Shown here piece after piece: positions 24,037 to 34,041 of a stretch of DNA of 34,139 bases; within the stretch, counting starts at the first letter, position 1, and each line of letters begins with the position of its first letter. Origin of the DNA: Streptomyces durbertensis. Lineage in GTDB: Bacteria; Actinomycetota; Actinomycetes; Streptomycetales; Streptomycetaceae. A program made the position numbers and the translations under genes. The notes under the pieces were generated by a model. It did no database searches. It was not told the DNA's origin and saw only the letters and a list, made by a program, of their open reading frames with translations. The DNA lies in NCBI RefSeq assembly GCF_014156695.1, contig NZ_WMLF01000007.1:1-34139 (forward strand), written 5' to 3'.

Positions 24037-27000
24037 TCAGCGAGCGGGCGGCGGGAAGAAGCCGGCAGCGACGAAGTAGTCGGCGTAGCCATGGATGAGC
24101 TTGCTGTCCAGGGTCGGGAACACGGGTCCCGAGTCCGCGAGGCCGGTCAGTGTGTTGGTCCGGTCGAGTCGGATCCGGCCCAGGCGGGAGAGCACGGGCA
24201 GGGTGTCGGTGAGCAGCACGGCCGCGTCGAGGAGTCCCGCGCCCGCCGTTCGGTCCGCCTCGGCGTCCGCCTGTCCGCGCAGGGCCCGGGTCCAGTCGTC
24301 GACGCCCATGGTGTCCAGGCGGTAGCCATACGCCCGCAGGTGATCGAGGACCGTGTCGAAGGGAAGGGGTTCGGGGCACGTGAGATGGTGCGCCAGACCG
24401 AGGCTGCCGCGGCGGCGGGAGAGGTGGACAAGAGCGGCGACGGCGTGATCCACCGGCACCAGGTCCACCACGGGGGGCGGGACGGCAGGGCCGGGGTTCG
24501 GCGCGGCCCCGATGACAAGCATGGCCCGTACGAGCTGCCAGAGCACGTCCCTGGTGGAACCGGCCCCGCTGACGGAGTGTCCACTCACCCTGCCGAACCG
24601 GTATACGCTCACCGGGAGTCCGCGCTCGGCCGCCTCCCACACGAGCTGCTCCGCCGCCCACTTGCTGACCGTGTAGCCGGTCGGCACGAGGGACTCCGGG
24701 CGTAGCCTGCGGGACTCGGGCACGGGGTCGGGGCTCGCCGGGTCCTCGTCGGCGCTCACCGAGACCGCGGCCGTCGAGACATGGTGGACGGGCACCGGAG
24801 CCGAGCGGGCCGCAAGGCGGAGCACCTCCTGGGTACCGGACACGTTGGACGTCCTCAACCGGGCGTACGGCTCGACCGCGTTGACCCGTGCGCCACTGTG
24901 GTAGACGACGTCGACCAGGTCCGCCAGGGCGTCGAACCGCTTCGGGGAGAGGCCGAGCAGGGGCCTGTCGAGGTTGCCGGGTACGGGCACGATCCGGCCG
25001 CGGGTGAACTCGTTCCACAGGCCGTACTCCGCCAGGCTCCGCCGGATGCGCGCCGCTGCCTGCTCGGCGTCGTCCGCGCGGACCAGGCAGTGGACGTCGG
25101 CACTCGTGTGGTCGAGGAGTTCGCGCAGGAGGAAGGCGCCGAGGAAGCCCGTGGCGCCTGTCAGCAGAATGTTCTTGTGGTCCGCCGCGTCGTCGGACGG
25201 CCCGTTCCTCCGGGGCCCGACGGTGATCCGCGGGTCGAGCACGGCGTCAGCCGCGAGGTCGGCCGGTGGCGGACCGGACGCGGCCGTCTCCGCCGGCTCC
25301 TCGCCCGCCGACGTGTCCACCCCGTCGACGGCCTCGAGGAGCGCGGCCACGGACTGCCTTTCGAAGAGGGTGCGGACGGGCAGCTCCACCCCGAGGCGGC
25401 GGCGGATTCCGCTGATCACCCGGGGCACGAGCAGGGAGTGTCCGCCCAGGGCGAAGAAGCCGTCGTCGATGGTGACCCGCGGGACGTCCAGCACCTCGGC
25501 GTACAGCTCGCACAGGATGCGCTCGCGCGGATTGCGCGGCGCCCGGCCCGCCGACAGCGTCGCGGGGTCCGGCTCCGGGAGCGCGCCCCGGTCGACCTTG
25601 CCCGTGGCCGCGACCGGCAGGGCGTCGAGGACCGTCACAGAGGCTGGGACCATGAAGTCGGGCAGCAGACCCACCAGATGGGTGCGCAGCTCGCGGCCGT
25701 TCAGGTCCGCCCGGTGACCGGCGGGGACGACGTATCCGGCGAGTGAGGTGGCGCCGCGGCTGTCCTCGCGCGGGACGACCACGGCCTGAGCGACGTCCGG
25801 GTGGGCGCACAGGGCGGCCTCGACCTCGCCCGGCTCGATCCGGAACCCCCTGATCTTGACCTGCCGGTCGGCGCGGCCCAGGTACTCCAGCTCCCCGTCG
25901 CCGTTCCAGCGCACGATGTCGCCCGTGCGGTACATCCGGGAACCGGGGGCGCCGAAGGGGTCGGCCACAAAACGCTCGGCCGTGAGTCCCGGTCGGCGCA
26001 GGTAGCCGCGGGCGAGTCCGGCCCCGGAAACGTGCAGTTCGCCGGGGACACCGGGAGGCACGAGACACAGGTCGCGGTCGAGTACGTAGGTGCTCGCGCC
26101 CACGGTGGGCGTGCCGATCGGCGGCGTACCGCCACCGGAGAGCGGGGAACTGAGGGTGGCGCACACGGTGGTCTCGGTCGGGCCGTAGCCGTTGATGAAG
26201 CGGCGGCCGGCCGACCAGCGTCGGACCGTCTCCCCGGACGACGCCTCCCCCGAGACGATCAGGGAGGACAGGGAGGACAGCTGGGCGGGCTCCAGCACGG
26301 TCAACGCGGCCGGGGGCAGCGTCGCGTGCGTGACGGCGTTCCGCTCGACCAGGGCGGCGAGTTCCGGCCCGGGCGCGGTGAGTTCGGCCGGCGCCATCAC
26401 CAGCGTGGCACCGGTGAGCAGCCCGCCGCACAGCTCCCACACGGCCCCGTCGAAGCTGTGTGACGCGAACTGGAGGATCCGGCTCGACGCCGTCACCCCG
26501 AACCGCCGCAGCTGCGCCTCGACAACACCGGAGAAACCGGAGTGGGTCACCACGACGCCCTTGGGGCGGCCGGTCGACCCGGACGTGTAGATGGCGTACG
26601 CGGGGCTCGAGTCCCTCAGCGGACGTACCCGCTCGCCGTCGACGACGTCCGTCTCCCGGCACCGGCCGACGGCGTGCCGGGTCTCGCTCCGGTCCAGGAC
26701 GACGCGGCACATGCCGGGCGTGCCGGGCACGTCCGGCATGTGCCGCGAGGTGCCGGAGTCGGTGAGCAGCAGCGCCGGACGGACGTCCTCGAGCATGAAC
26801 CGGAGCCGTGGCGCGGGGTGGTCGGGGTCCAGAGGCAGATAGGCGCCGCCCGCCTTCAGCACGGCGAGGGTGGCGACGACCGAGTCGACCGTCCGGGGCA
26901 GCGCGATGGCCACGTACTGCTCGGGGCCGACGCCGCGGCCGATGAGATACCGGGCGAGCCTGTTCGCCCGGGTGTTCAGCTGCCGGTAGGTCATGCCCGT

Positions 27001-30000
27001 CGCGGGGCCCGTGCCGTCGTCGAAGAGCAGCGCAGTCGCCTCCGGTGCGCGCCTGACCCGCGCCTCGAAGAGATCAGGCAGTGGCAGCCGTGGCAGGGAG
27101 CGCATGCTGTCGCGGCCCTGGGAGAGGAGACTTTCCCGTTCGTCGGCCAGGACGGCGTCGAGCGTGCCGATCCGCTGCCCGGGGTCGGCGGTCAGCACGT
27201 CGAGGAAGCGCAGGAACCGGCGTACGAGCCGCTTGACGCTGACTCGTTCGAAGAGATCGGTGCTGTACTCCACCACCCCGTCCATGCCCTGAGGGCGCCC
27301 ATCGGCGTCACGGGACTCCCACAGGCTCAGCGAAAGGTCGAACCGGCAGGCACCGGTGCTCACCGCGCGCTCCTCGACGGTCAGGCCGGGCAGCTCCGGC
27401 GCACCTCGCGGTGCGTTCTGGAAGGCGAGCATCACCTGGAACAGGGGGTGGTGGGCCGTCCCGCGCGCCGGGGCGAGGGCGTCCACGAGGCGCTCGAACG
27501 GCAGGTCCTGATGGGCGTACGCGGCCAGGTCGGTCTCCCGCACCCGGGCGAGCAGGTCCAGGAAGGCGGGGTTGCCCGAGGTGTCGGCGCGCAGCACCAG
27601 GGTGTTGACGAAGAACCCCACAAGACCGTCCAGGGCATGGTCCGTGCGGCCCGCGACAGGGGTGCCGATCGCGATGTCGTGGCCCGCGCCCAGTTTGGTC
27701 AGCAAGGCGGCGAGCGCGGCGTGCAGCACCATGAAGGGGCTGGCCCCGCACCGCCCCGCCAGGTCCACGATCCGCTGGTGCAGATCGGTGTCCACGGTGA
27801 AGCGCAGGGTGTCGCCGCGGTGGGAGGCGGACCGCGGCCGGGGCCGGTCGAGGGGGAGTTCGACGCACTCGGGAAGGCCGGCCAGGGCACTCGTCCAGTA
27901 GGCGATCTGCCGGGCGGCCGGACTGCCCGGGTCGTTCTCGTCGCCGAGGAGCCGGCGCTGCCACAGGGTGTAGTCGGTGTACTGGACGGGCAGGGGCTCC
28001 GTGCTCCTCTGCACGTCACCGCGACGCCGTGCGGCGTAGGAGGTGGCGAGGTCCTGCCACAGCGGTGCGAGGGACCAGCCGTCGCAGGCGATGTGATGGA
28101 TGGTCAGTGCCAGGACGTGGTGGTCCGGCGCCGTGGTGAACAGCTGCGCCCTGAGCGGGACCTCGCTGGCGAGGTCGAACGGGCGGCGCACCGCCGCGGC
28201 CACCGCCGCGTCGAGTTCAGCGGGTGCTACCGTGCCGATGTCCAGAGACGGCCGTGCGGACGCGCGCTCCAGGACGAGCTGCCGGGGCACGCCGGCCGTT
28301 TCGGGGAAGACCGTCCGCAGGCTCTCGTGGCGTTCCAGCAGGTCGCCGAGCGCGGCTTCGAGAGCTGCCCGGTCCAGCTCCCCCTTCAGTTCGAGGACGA
28401 GGGGGACGTTGTACGTCGCGCTTGGCCCCTGGTACCGGTCGAGGAACCACAGGCGGCGCTGTGCGAAGGACAGCGGTATCCGATCGGGGCGCTCCACGGG
28501 CAGGAGCGGGGGCCGGTCGCCCGCGGTCGCCCGCCGCACTGCCTCGGCCAGACCGGCGACAGTCGGTGCTTCGAAGAGGCTGCGCACCGGCAGTTCGAGG
28601 CCCAGCGCGGACCGCAGCCGGGAGCTGAGGCGGGTGGCCGACAGGGAGTGGCCGCCGAGGGCGAAGAAGCTGTCGTCGATGGTCACCCTGGAGACGCCGA
28701 GGATGTCGGCGAACAGCCCGCACAGCAGCTCTTCGAGAGGGGTGCGCGGAGGCCGGCCGTCCTCGGCGGAGCGGATGTCGGGCTCCGGAAGCCGCCGTCG
28801 GTCCACCTTGCCGTGCGAGGTCAGGGGCATGGTGTCGAGGACCACCGTGGCGGCCGGGACCAGGTACTCGGGTAACCGCTCGCGCAGGAAGGCACGGACC
28901 GAGGAGAGCAGAGCGCCGGTGTCGCGCATGGTCGCGGGGGCGTTGACCAGCGAGACCAGCGCGGTACCTGCCGGTGCCGGGGTGGTGCGGCCGAGCGCGC
29001 CGGGCGGGCGGCGGGTCAGCACGACGTCCAGGGTTCGGTCGGCGGTGGTGGACCAGAGGGCGGAGGCACGGAGTCCTGATCGGGCGGCCACCTCGTGCAG
29101 CCTCTCGAGAACGGGAGTCTCGGCATCGTCCGCACCGCTCAGTGGGCGGACCAGGGCCGAGGCGTCGCTCGCACCGTCAAGCGCCCGCAGCGCCGCGGCG
29201 ACGGGTGCGATCCGGTCGTCGGGCACGCCGGTGAGCCGGAGGTCGACGGGCTGTCCGGCGTTGAGGCGGTCGGCCAGCGATTCCAGGTCCGAGACGTCCC
29301 GGCCCCACCGCAGCTCCTGAACGGGAGGCACGGAGCGTTCGGGAGGACCGGGTATGCCCGGCTCGTCTTCGCCCCCGGTCTTCCGCAGGACGGCGTCGTA
29401 CCGATAGCGGGTCAGCTCGTTGACGTACCGTCCCCGCTTCACGCGCACCTCGCTGCCGCCGATGCCGGGGACGGTGCCGGCCAGTTCGGTGAAGTAGGCC
29501 GGATCGACCAGGAGTTCCTTCTCCCTGACCATGCCTTGTTCGACGGCCGCGCGGAGCGCACCGGGGCTCGACGGCAGGTCCGGGCGGCGCAACTGGACAT
29601 CGGTGTGGAAGGTGCGCAGGAGGCGCAGGTTGCGTACGTCCCCGACAAAGACGGACCCGCCGGGGACGAGCAGCGCGACGGCCTTGGCCAGGACGTCCGT
29701 GAGGTAGTGGGCGTCGGGGAAGTACTGGGTCACGGAGTTGATGACAACGGTGTCGAAGAAGTTGACGGGCAGACCGCTGATGTCGTCGGCCGCACGGGCG
29801 CGCAGCTCGACCCGGTCGGCGAGCGAGGGGTCCAGGCGCACCAGTCCGGCCAGTGCCTCGATGACACGGCCGGACAGGTCCGTCCCCCAGTAGGCGTCAC
29901 ACCGCGGAGCCAGCCGCGACATCAGAAGGCCGGTACCCACGCCGATCTCCAGGACTCGGCGTGGGGCGAGTTCGCGGACGCGCTCCACGGTCGTGTCGCG

Positions 30001-31650
30001 CCACTCCCGCATCTGCTCCGGAGGAACGGGCCGGCCGTCGTAACTGCTGTGCCAGCCGGAGAAGTCCTCGCCGAGGCGTACCTGGGCGACGTCGCTGTAG
30101 AGCGTGTCGTAGATTCCCTGCCACTCGCTCACCGAGTCCGCGTGCGGGGTCCCCTGTTCGGGCCCTGCCTTGTCGGTGGGGACGACGTAGCCGACGAGCC
30201 GCTTGTGCCCGGACCGGTCCTCCCTGGTCACGACGGCGGCCTGGGCGACGCCCGGGTGCTCCGCCAGGACGGCCTCCACCTCGCCGGGCTCGACACGGAA
30301 GCCGCGGATCTTCACCTGGTCGTCGCCACGTCCCACGAACTCCAACGGACCGTCCGGACCGACGCGGACCAGGTCGCCGGTGCGGAAGAGCCGTGCGCCG
30401 GGCTCTCCCAGCGGGTCGGCGACAAACCGCTCGGCGGTCAGACCCGGGCGGTTCCAGTAGCCACGGGCCAGGCCTGAGCCGCCGATGTACAGTTCCCCGA
30501 CCTCACCCGGCGGCACGGGACGCAACCGCCGGTCGAGGACCTCGGTGCGCATGCCCGACATGGCGGCACCGATGGGCACCACGGCGCCCGGCCCGGCGGC
30601 GTCGGTGACCCGGTGGCAGGTGGCGAACGTCGTCGTCTCCGTAGGACCGTAGCCGTTGACGACCGCCGTCCCGGGACAGGACCGCAGGACCCGCCGGACG
30701 GCTGCGGGCGAGACCGCGTCCCCGCCTGTCCACACTTCGCGCACGCCGCGGAAGCAGTGCGGATCCTCCTCCGCGAGGACGGAGAACAGCCCGGCGGTCA
30801 CCCACAGTCCGGTGACCCCGGCGGTCGTGACCAGCGAGGCGATGCCACGGGCGTTGAGTTCGCCCGGAGGCGCGACCACGACCGCCCCGCCGCACAGCAA
30901 CGGTACCCACAGTTCGTAGGTGGAGGCGTCGAAGGCGTGCGGCGAGTGCAGCAGGACCCGCTCGTGGGCGCCGCCGCGCCACGCCGGGTCCCGGGCCAGG
31001 CCCACGACGTTCTCATGGGTCACCGCCACGCCCTTGGGCGTACCGGTGGAGCCGGAGGTGAACATCACGTAGGCGAGCTGCCGCGGTTCGGCGGGGACAC
31101 CGGGGTCGGCTGGGACATCCCGGGACGCCGGGTCCTCGTGCTTCTCGCACGCGTCCGATGTCTCCAGGGGCACGCGCAGGAGCCGTGGTCCGGCGCCGAA
31201 CTCCGCCTCCGGACGGGGCCCGTCCGTCAGGATCAGCCGGGGTCCGGTCTGCTCGACCATCCACCGCAGCCGCGACGCGGGTTGCTGCGTGTCCAACGGC
31301 ACGTAGCAGGCACCGGACTTGACGATGGCGAGCAGCGAGACGACAAGCTCCGCCGAGCGATCCATCAGGACCGCAACGGTGGCGCCCGGGCCCACCCCCT
31401 CCGTGACAAGCCGCCGAGCCAGGCCGCTCGAACGGGCGTCGAGGTCCCGGTACGTCATGGTCCTGTCCGGCACGGCGCCGCAGACCAGTGCGGTCGCGTC
31501 GGGAGACCGCTCAGCCTGCCGCGCGAAGGCTTGCGGGAGCGTCGCGGGCGGCGCGGCGGCGCCGGGTGGGCCGGAACGTCCGGAGGGGGCGCCGGAGCGC
31601 GGATCACCGACCGAGAGGCGGGGCGGGCGGGAGTGGTGCTGTGCGGACAA
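24037..31650 (-). CDS. tleA: Dimodular NRPS A-NMT-T-C-A-T-R, indolactam (TleA/LtxA/MpnB) type
   Basis: A 2537-residue synthetase with no N-terminal condensation domain. Order by residue: A1 from about 40 (A3 [11 protein letters not shown] at 197-207) with an N-methyltransferase inserted before A10 (about 505-750; SAM motif LEIGVGTG near 569); T1 (GGHSL, Ser1002); C (about 1047-1490; HHIACDG, Asp1190, LCL-like); A2 (about 1515-2025); T2 (Ser2072); reductase (about 2160-2537; TGATGFLG, Tyr2326, Lys2330). Hand-derived codes are DAYWWGGTFK (valine-like) for A1 and DGWTISGVCK (Phe-like, larger pocket, fitting Trp) for A2. The predicted product is N-methyl-L-Val-L-Trp released reductively as the alcohol (tryptophanol) or aldehyde. 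Start is TTG 31650: GAGGAG lies 7 bases upstream and an in-frame TGA just before excludes longer forms. Codon 926 is TTA. Confidence 0.92.
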   Translation of the reverse strand: MSAQHHSRPPRLSVGDPRSGAPSGRSGPPGAAAPPATLPQAFARQAERSPDATALVCGAVPDRTMTYRDLDARSSGLARRLVTEGVGPGATVAVLMDRSAELVVSLLAIVKSGACYVPLDTQQPASRLRWMVEQTGPRLILTDGPRPEAEFGAGPRLLRVPLETSDACEKHEDPASRDVPADPGVPAEPRQLAYVMFTSGSTGTPKGVAVTHENVVGLARDPAWRGGAHERVLLHSPHAFDASTYELWVPLLCGGAVVVAPPGELNARGIASLVTTAGVTGLWVTAGLFSVLAEEDPHCFRGVREVWTGGDAVSPAAVRRVLRSCPGTAVVNGYGPTETTTFATCHRVTDAAGPGAVVPIGAAMSGMRTEVLDRRLRPVPPGEVGELYIGGSGLARGYWNRPGLTAERFVADPLGEPGARLFRTGDLVRVGPDGPLEFVGRGDDQVKIRGFRVEPGEVEAVLAEHPGVAQAAVVTREDRSGHKRLVGYVVPTDKAGPEQGTPHADSVSEWQGIYDTLYSDVAQVRLGEDFSGWHSSYDGRPVPPEQMREWRDTTVERVRELAPRRVLEIGVGTGLLMSRLAPRCDAYWGTDLSGRVIEALAGLVRLDPSLADRVELRARAADDISGLPVNFFDTVVINSVTQYFPDAHYLTDVLAKAVALLVPGGSVFVGDVRNLRLLRTFHTDVQLRRPDLPSSPGALRAAVEQGMVREKELLVDPAYFTELAGTVPGIGGSEVRVKRGRYVNELTRYRYDAVLRKTGGEDEPGIPGPPERSVPPVQELRWGRDVSDLESLADRLNAGQPVDLRLTGVPDDRIAPVAAALRALDGASDASALVRPLSGADDAETPVLERLHEVAARSGLRASALWSTTADRTLDVVLTRRPPGALGRTTPAPAGTALVSLVNAPATMRDTGALLSSVRAFLRERLPEYLVPAATVVLDTMPLTSHGKVDRRRLPEPDIRSAEDGRPPRTPLEELLCGLFADILGVSRVTIDDSFFALGGHSLSATRLSSRLRSALGLELPVRSLFEAPTVAGLAEAVRRATAGDRPPLLPVERPDRIPLSFAQRRLWFLDRYQGPSATYNVPLVLELKGELDRAALEAALGDLLERHESLRTVFPETAGVPRQLVLERASARPSLDIGTVAPAELDAAVAAAVRRPFDLASEVPLRAQLFTTAPDHHVLALTIHHIACDGWSLAPLWQDLATSYAARRRGDVQRSTEPLPVQYTDYTLWQRRLLGDENDPGSPAARQIAYWTSALAGLPECVELPLDRPRPRSASHRGDTLRFTVDTDLHQRIVDLAGRCGASPFMVLHAALAALLTKLGAGHDIAIGTPVAGRTDHALDGLVGFFVNTLVLRADTSGNPAFLDLLARVRETDLAAYAHQDLPFERLVDALAPARGTAHHPLFQVMLAFQNAPRGAPELPGLTVEERAVSTGACRFDLSLSLWESRDADGRPQGMDGVVEYSTDLFERVSVKRLVRRFLRFLDVLTADPGQRIGTLDAVLADERESLLSQGRDSMRSLPRLPLPDLFEARVRRAPEATALLFDDGTGPATGMTYRQLNTRANRLARYLIGRGVGPEQYVAIALPRTVDSVVATLAVLKAGGAYLPLDPDHPAPRLRFMLEDVRPALLLTDSGTSRHMPDVPGTPGMCRVVLDRSETRHAVGRCRETDVVDGERVRPLRDSSPAYAIYTSGSTGRPKGVVVTHSGFSGVVEAQLRRFGVTASSRILQFASHSFDGAVWELCGGLLTGATLVMAPAELTAPGPELAALVERNAVTHATLPPAALTVLEPAQLSSLSSLIVSGEASSGETVRRWSAGRRFINGYGPTETTVCATLSSPLSGGGTPPIGTPTVGASTYVLDRDLCLVPPGVPGELHVSGAGLARGYLRRPGLTAERFVADPFGAPGSRMYRTGDIVRWNGDGELEYLGRADRQVKIRGFRIEPGEVEAALCAHPDVAQAVVVPREDSRGATSLAGYVVPAGHRADLNGRELRTHLVGLLPDFMVPASVTVLDALPVAATGKVDRGALPEPDPATLSAGRAPRNPRERILCELYAEVLDVPRVTIDDGFFALGGHSLLVPRVISGIRRRLGVELPVRTLFERQSVAALLEAVDGVDTSAGEEPAETAASGPPPADLAADAVLDPRITVGPRRNGPSDDAADHKNILLTGATGFLGAFLLRELLDHTSADVHCLVRADDAEQAAARIRRSLAEYGLWNEFTRGRIVPVPGNLDRPLLGLSPKRFDALADLVDVVYHSGARVNAVEPYARLRTSNVSGTQEVLRLAARSAPVPVHHVSTAAVSVSADEDPASPDPVPESRRLRPESLVPTGYTVSKWAAEQLVWEAAERGLPVSVYRFGRVSGHSVSGAGSTRDVLWQLVRAMLVIGAAPNPGPAVPPPVVDLVPVDHAVAALVHLSRRRGSLGLAHHLTCPEPLPFDTVLDHLRAYGYRLDTMGVDDWTRALRGQADAEADRTAGAGLLDAAVLLTDTLPVLSRLGRIRLDRTNTLTGLADSGPVFPTLDSKLIHGYADYFVAAGFFPPPAR

Positions 31651-32599
31651 GCGTCAACTCCTCTGCGCGGGCTTTCCGGAACGGCCGTACGCGGGCAGGG
31701 CAGACAGACAGAGCCACTCGTCCGGTGAACGCGTCATCGGACGAAACGTGGGGATCATGCCGCAGAACGTGGCGACGCGGACCGGCGACGTGGTCGATTC
31801 GGCCGTTCTTGTCGCTGCCTGGGCGGTCGCGCCGAGGTTCGGGGTCGATGCGCGGTGCGGTCGCGTTCCGACCCGGTCTTGCCGGGGCGCGAGCCTCGGC
31901 GGCCGACCGGATCGCGGAGTGCGATGGTGGGGCGCGAAAGCGGGCCGAAAACTGACCGAAACGCACCTTCGACGGATGTGCGCGGGAAAAACCGGGCGAG
32001 TTCCGGCATGTTTTGCGCCGTGCCGGGAAGATCGCACTTTCTCTTGCTCTCGGCGGTGCGGCGCGGAGGCGCGGGAGGTTGCCGTGCCGGTGACCCGCTG
32101 AAGGGGAGGCCCCGGCCAACCGGCGAGACCGACGCGGCGAGCGAGGCGCTCAGGCGGTCACGGCCGTCGTGGAAGCGGCGCGTCGGGACACGGCACCGCC
32201 CACGCACCGGCCGTCGCCTTTCAGGCAGGCGCGAGAGCGGGCGGTCGGCGAGGGAGGGCAGACGGGGATCTTCAGGTCATTCTCGGCCCGACCTCGTACA
32301 GGCCGGCACGACCCTGGGTAAGCGCAGGTGCGACCGTGTGTGCGGCACCTGCGAGGTGGTGCGGTCGTTTTGTGGCCCGCTCTGCTCGCCCCGTGCGAGG
32401 GGTGCTTGACGTGGAACGAGGACTGGCCGGAACAGGTGCTTCGCGGGTGCATGGCGGAACTGACCTTTCTGGATGCCTGCGACGAGCGGTCACCGGATGA
32501 GACGATCCGATCACTCGAACCCTCTGTTCGCACCTGTCTGCTCCTGCTCAGTTGTTCGTAGCTTTTCCTGTTCTGTGCCCAGCCGTGTAGGGAGAGCCC
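31651..32599. other. 949-bp divergent intergenic region, no gene found
   Basis: Separates the NRPS and prenyltransferase starts and must carry their promoters. Several open frames exist here on both strands, but none has protein-like composition, third-position GC bias with a ribosome site, or a recognisable domain. It has A/T-rich spots (around 31985-32015) unusual for this genome and several short inverted repeats, including 32003-32008 with 32021-32026 and the one listed at 32323-32353. Confidence 0.6.
32323..32353. repeat. 9-bp inverted repeat upstream of the prenyltransferase gene
   Basis: CGCAGGTGC (32323-32331) and GCACCTGCG (32345-32353), 13 bases between, about 250 bp before the prenyltransferase start. 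It could be a dimeric regulator site or a hairpin; neither is established. Confidence 0.5.
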
Positions 32600-33739
32600 A
32601 TGGAATCCGCTGCCCGTACACCGGACACGGGAGTCTCCGCCGAGATGGTGGGACGTCCCGTGCGCTTCGAGTCCCGGAGGTACAAACCGACCGACAGCTA
32701 CGCCGACATCGCCTGCGACAAGGTCCGGCGCGGGAGCGAGGCGCTCGGCGCGAGCGAGAGCGAACTGCGGTCACGACTCGCCCTGGTCCGCGAGCTGCTC
32801 GGGGACTGGGGTGAACTCCCGGCCGGGAAGCCACCCGAGCGCGCGTGCTGGATCGCCATCGACGGTATGCCTTTCGAAGTGTCGTTCGCCTGGGCCGACG
32901 GCCAGAGTGAACTGCGCCTTGCGTTCGAGTCCCCGAGCCACCCGGGCACACCCCTGGCCCGTCAGGAAGACGGCAGGGCGTTCACCCGCGGCCTCGCCGG
33001 CCGCCCGGGAGTCTCGATCGAGCGCTATCTCGCCGTCGAAGACCTCTTCACCGACCGGGAACCGCGTGGCGGCTACTTCTCGCTCGCCCACGCGGTCGCC
33101 TGGCGGAGGGACGGACACCCGCTCTACAAGATCTATCTCAACCCCGCCGTCGTCGGCCGCGAGCATGCTGCTGCCCGCGCCGAGGAGGCCGTGACCCGGC
33201 TGGGCCTGGCGCGCCCCTGGCGCGTCCTCGCCGACCACCTGGGCGGCGTCCACGGCATCGCGCACGAGCCTGTCGCGCTGGCGCTGGACCTGTCCGACGG
33301 CCGAGAGGCCCGCTGCAAGGTCTACCTCGCGCACAGCGGCGTGACCGCCGACGACATCGACGCCCAGTCCGCTGTGGCCCGCGATCACCTGCCCGGTTCC
33401 TTCGCCCGTGCGCTCGAACGTGTCACCGGACGCCGCGAGTCCGGATGGGCGAAGCCCCCCGTCACCTGCTGGTCCTTCAGCTCTGCTCAGGACACCCCGA
33501 CCGCCACGCTGTATGTTCCGCTCATCCCCGGTCACCGCGACGACGCGGCCGCGCACGACCTCGTCGCAGCCTTCATGCGTGAGGAGAACGTGGACCCGGC
33601 GCCTTACGCAGCCGCTCTCCACGCCCTGGCGGACGGTCCGCAGACGGAATCGGCGACCCAGAACTTCCTCTCCTACCGTGGTGGGCCGGCCCCGCGCTTT
33701 GCCGTCTATGTCGCCCCGGGCACGTACCGCCCGGCCTGA
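32600..33739 (+). CDS. tleC: DMATS/ABBA-type indole prenyltransferase (TleC/MpnD-like)
   Basis: A 379-residue protein whose strand pattern fits the bacterial branch of aromatic prenyltransferases with the ABBA barrel: repeated amphipathic strands ending in basic or aromatic residues, HPLYKIYLNPAV (about residue 175), RCKVYLAHSG, TATLYVPLIPGH and PRFAVYVAPGTY at the C-terminus. These Lys/Tyr-bearing strands usually form the diphosphate-binding and cation-shielding tunnel; there is no DDxxD motif, as expected for this soluble, metal-independent family. ATG 32600 follows GGAGAG. It is divergent from the NRPS. In related loci the enzyme adds a reverse prenyl group to indolactam V at C7 (GPP for TleC/LtxC, DMAPP for MpnD); which donor is used here cannot be told. 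The family call is from pattern and context, so the symbol is provisional. Confidence 0.75.
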   Translation: MESAARTPDTGVSAEMVGRPVRFESRRYKPTDSYADIACDKVRRGSEALGASESELRSRLALVRELLGDWGELPAGKPPERACWIAIDGMPFEVSFAWADGQSELRLAFESPSHPGTPLARQEDGRAFTRGLAGRPGVSIERYLAVEDLFTDREPRGGYFSLAHAVAWRRDGHPLYKIYLNPAVVGREHAAARAEEAVTRLGLARPWRVLADHLGGVHGIAHEPVALALDLSDGREARCKVYLAHSGVTADDIDAQSAVARDHLPGSFARALERVTGRRESGWAKPPVTCWSFSSAQDTPTATLYVPLIPGHRDDAAAHDLVAAFMREENVDPAPYAAALHALADGPQTESATQNFLSYRGGPAPRFAVYVAPGTYRPA

Positions 33740-33990
33740 CGGCGGCCGACCGGCAGGTCACCACACCCCGTCCGGTGCACATCCCCGGGTGCGGCCTCCG
33801 CCGCCGCGCGACCGTGCCGTTCGCCGTCACGGAGGACACGTGCCGCAAGAGAGCCCCGGCACCACACGCCCCGCAGACGGTCCGACGACACGCCTCCCGT
33901 ACGGACAGGGAACGGCGAAGCGAATGGCTGAAGGAGACGTCGGTACGGCGCCGGCGGGCGGGGCGGCAGGGGAGGAAATCACAGCGGGGA

Positions 33991-34009
33991 TCTCAGGGTG
34001 CTCTCAGGG
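33991..34009 (+). promoter_or_regulatory. Direct repeat with 11-bp period upstream of the last gene
   Basis: TCTCAGGG occurs at 33991-33998 and 34002-34009, exactly 11 bp apart, as in operators of OmpR/PhoB-family regulators, 33 bp before the start at 34042. A related TCTCGGG follows at 34018. The rest of the 302-bp gap (33740-34041) shows no gene. Confidence 0.5.
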
Positions 34010-34041
34010 GGCTTTCATCTCGGGTGGTGAGGGTTGTCGGC

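Noticed and set aside
26542-28875. Plus-strand open frame of 777 codons opposite the NRPS
   Set aside because: It is antisense to the C and A2 domains, with no recognisable protein motif.
30041-30043. A second TTA codon in the NRPS
   Set aside because: The TAA on the plus strand here is out of the coding frame; it spans Ser-Tyr codons.
24037-31650. Alternative: pyrazinone-type (aureusimine-like) NRPS product
   Set aside because: Aureusimine-type synthetases share A-T-C-A-T-R, but the N-methyltransferase in module 1 plus P450 and indole prenyltransferase fit the indolactam pathway much better.
31319-32409. Overlapping open frames in the NRPS-prenyltransferase gap
   Set aside because: Composition is Arg/Ser/Pro-rich without third-position bias, ribosome site or family motif, so I treat the gap as non-coding.
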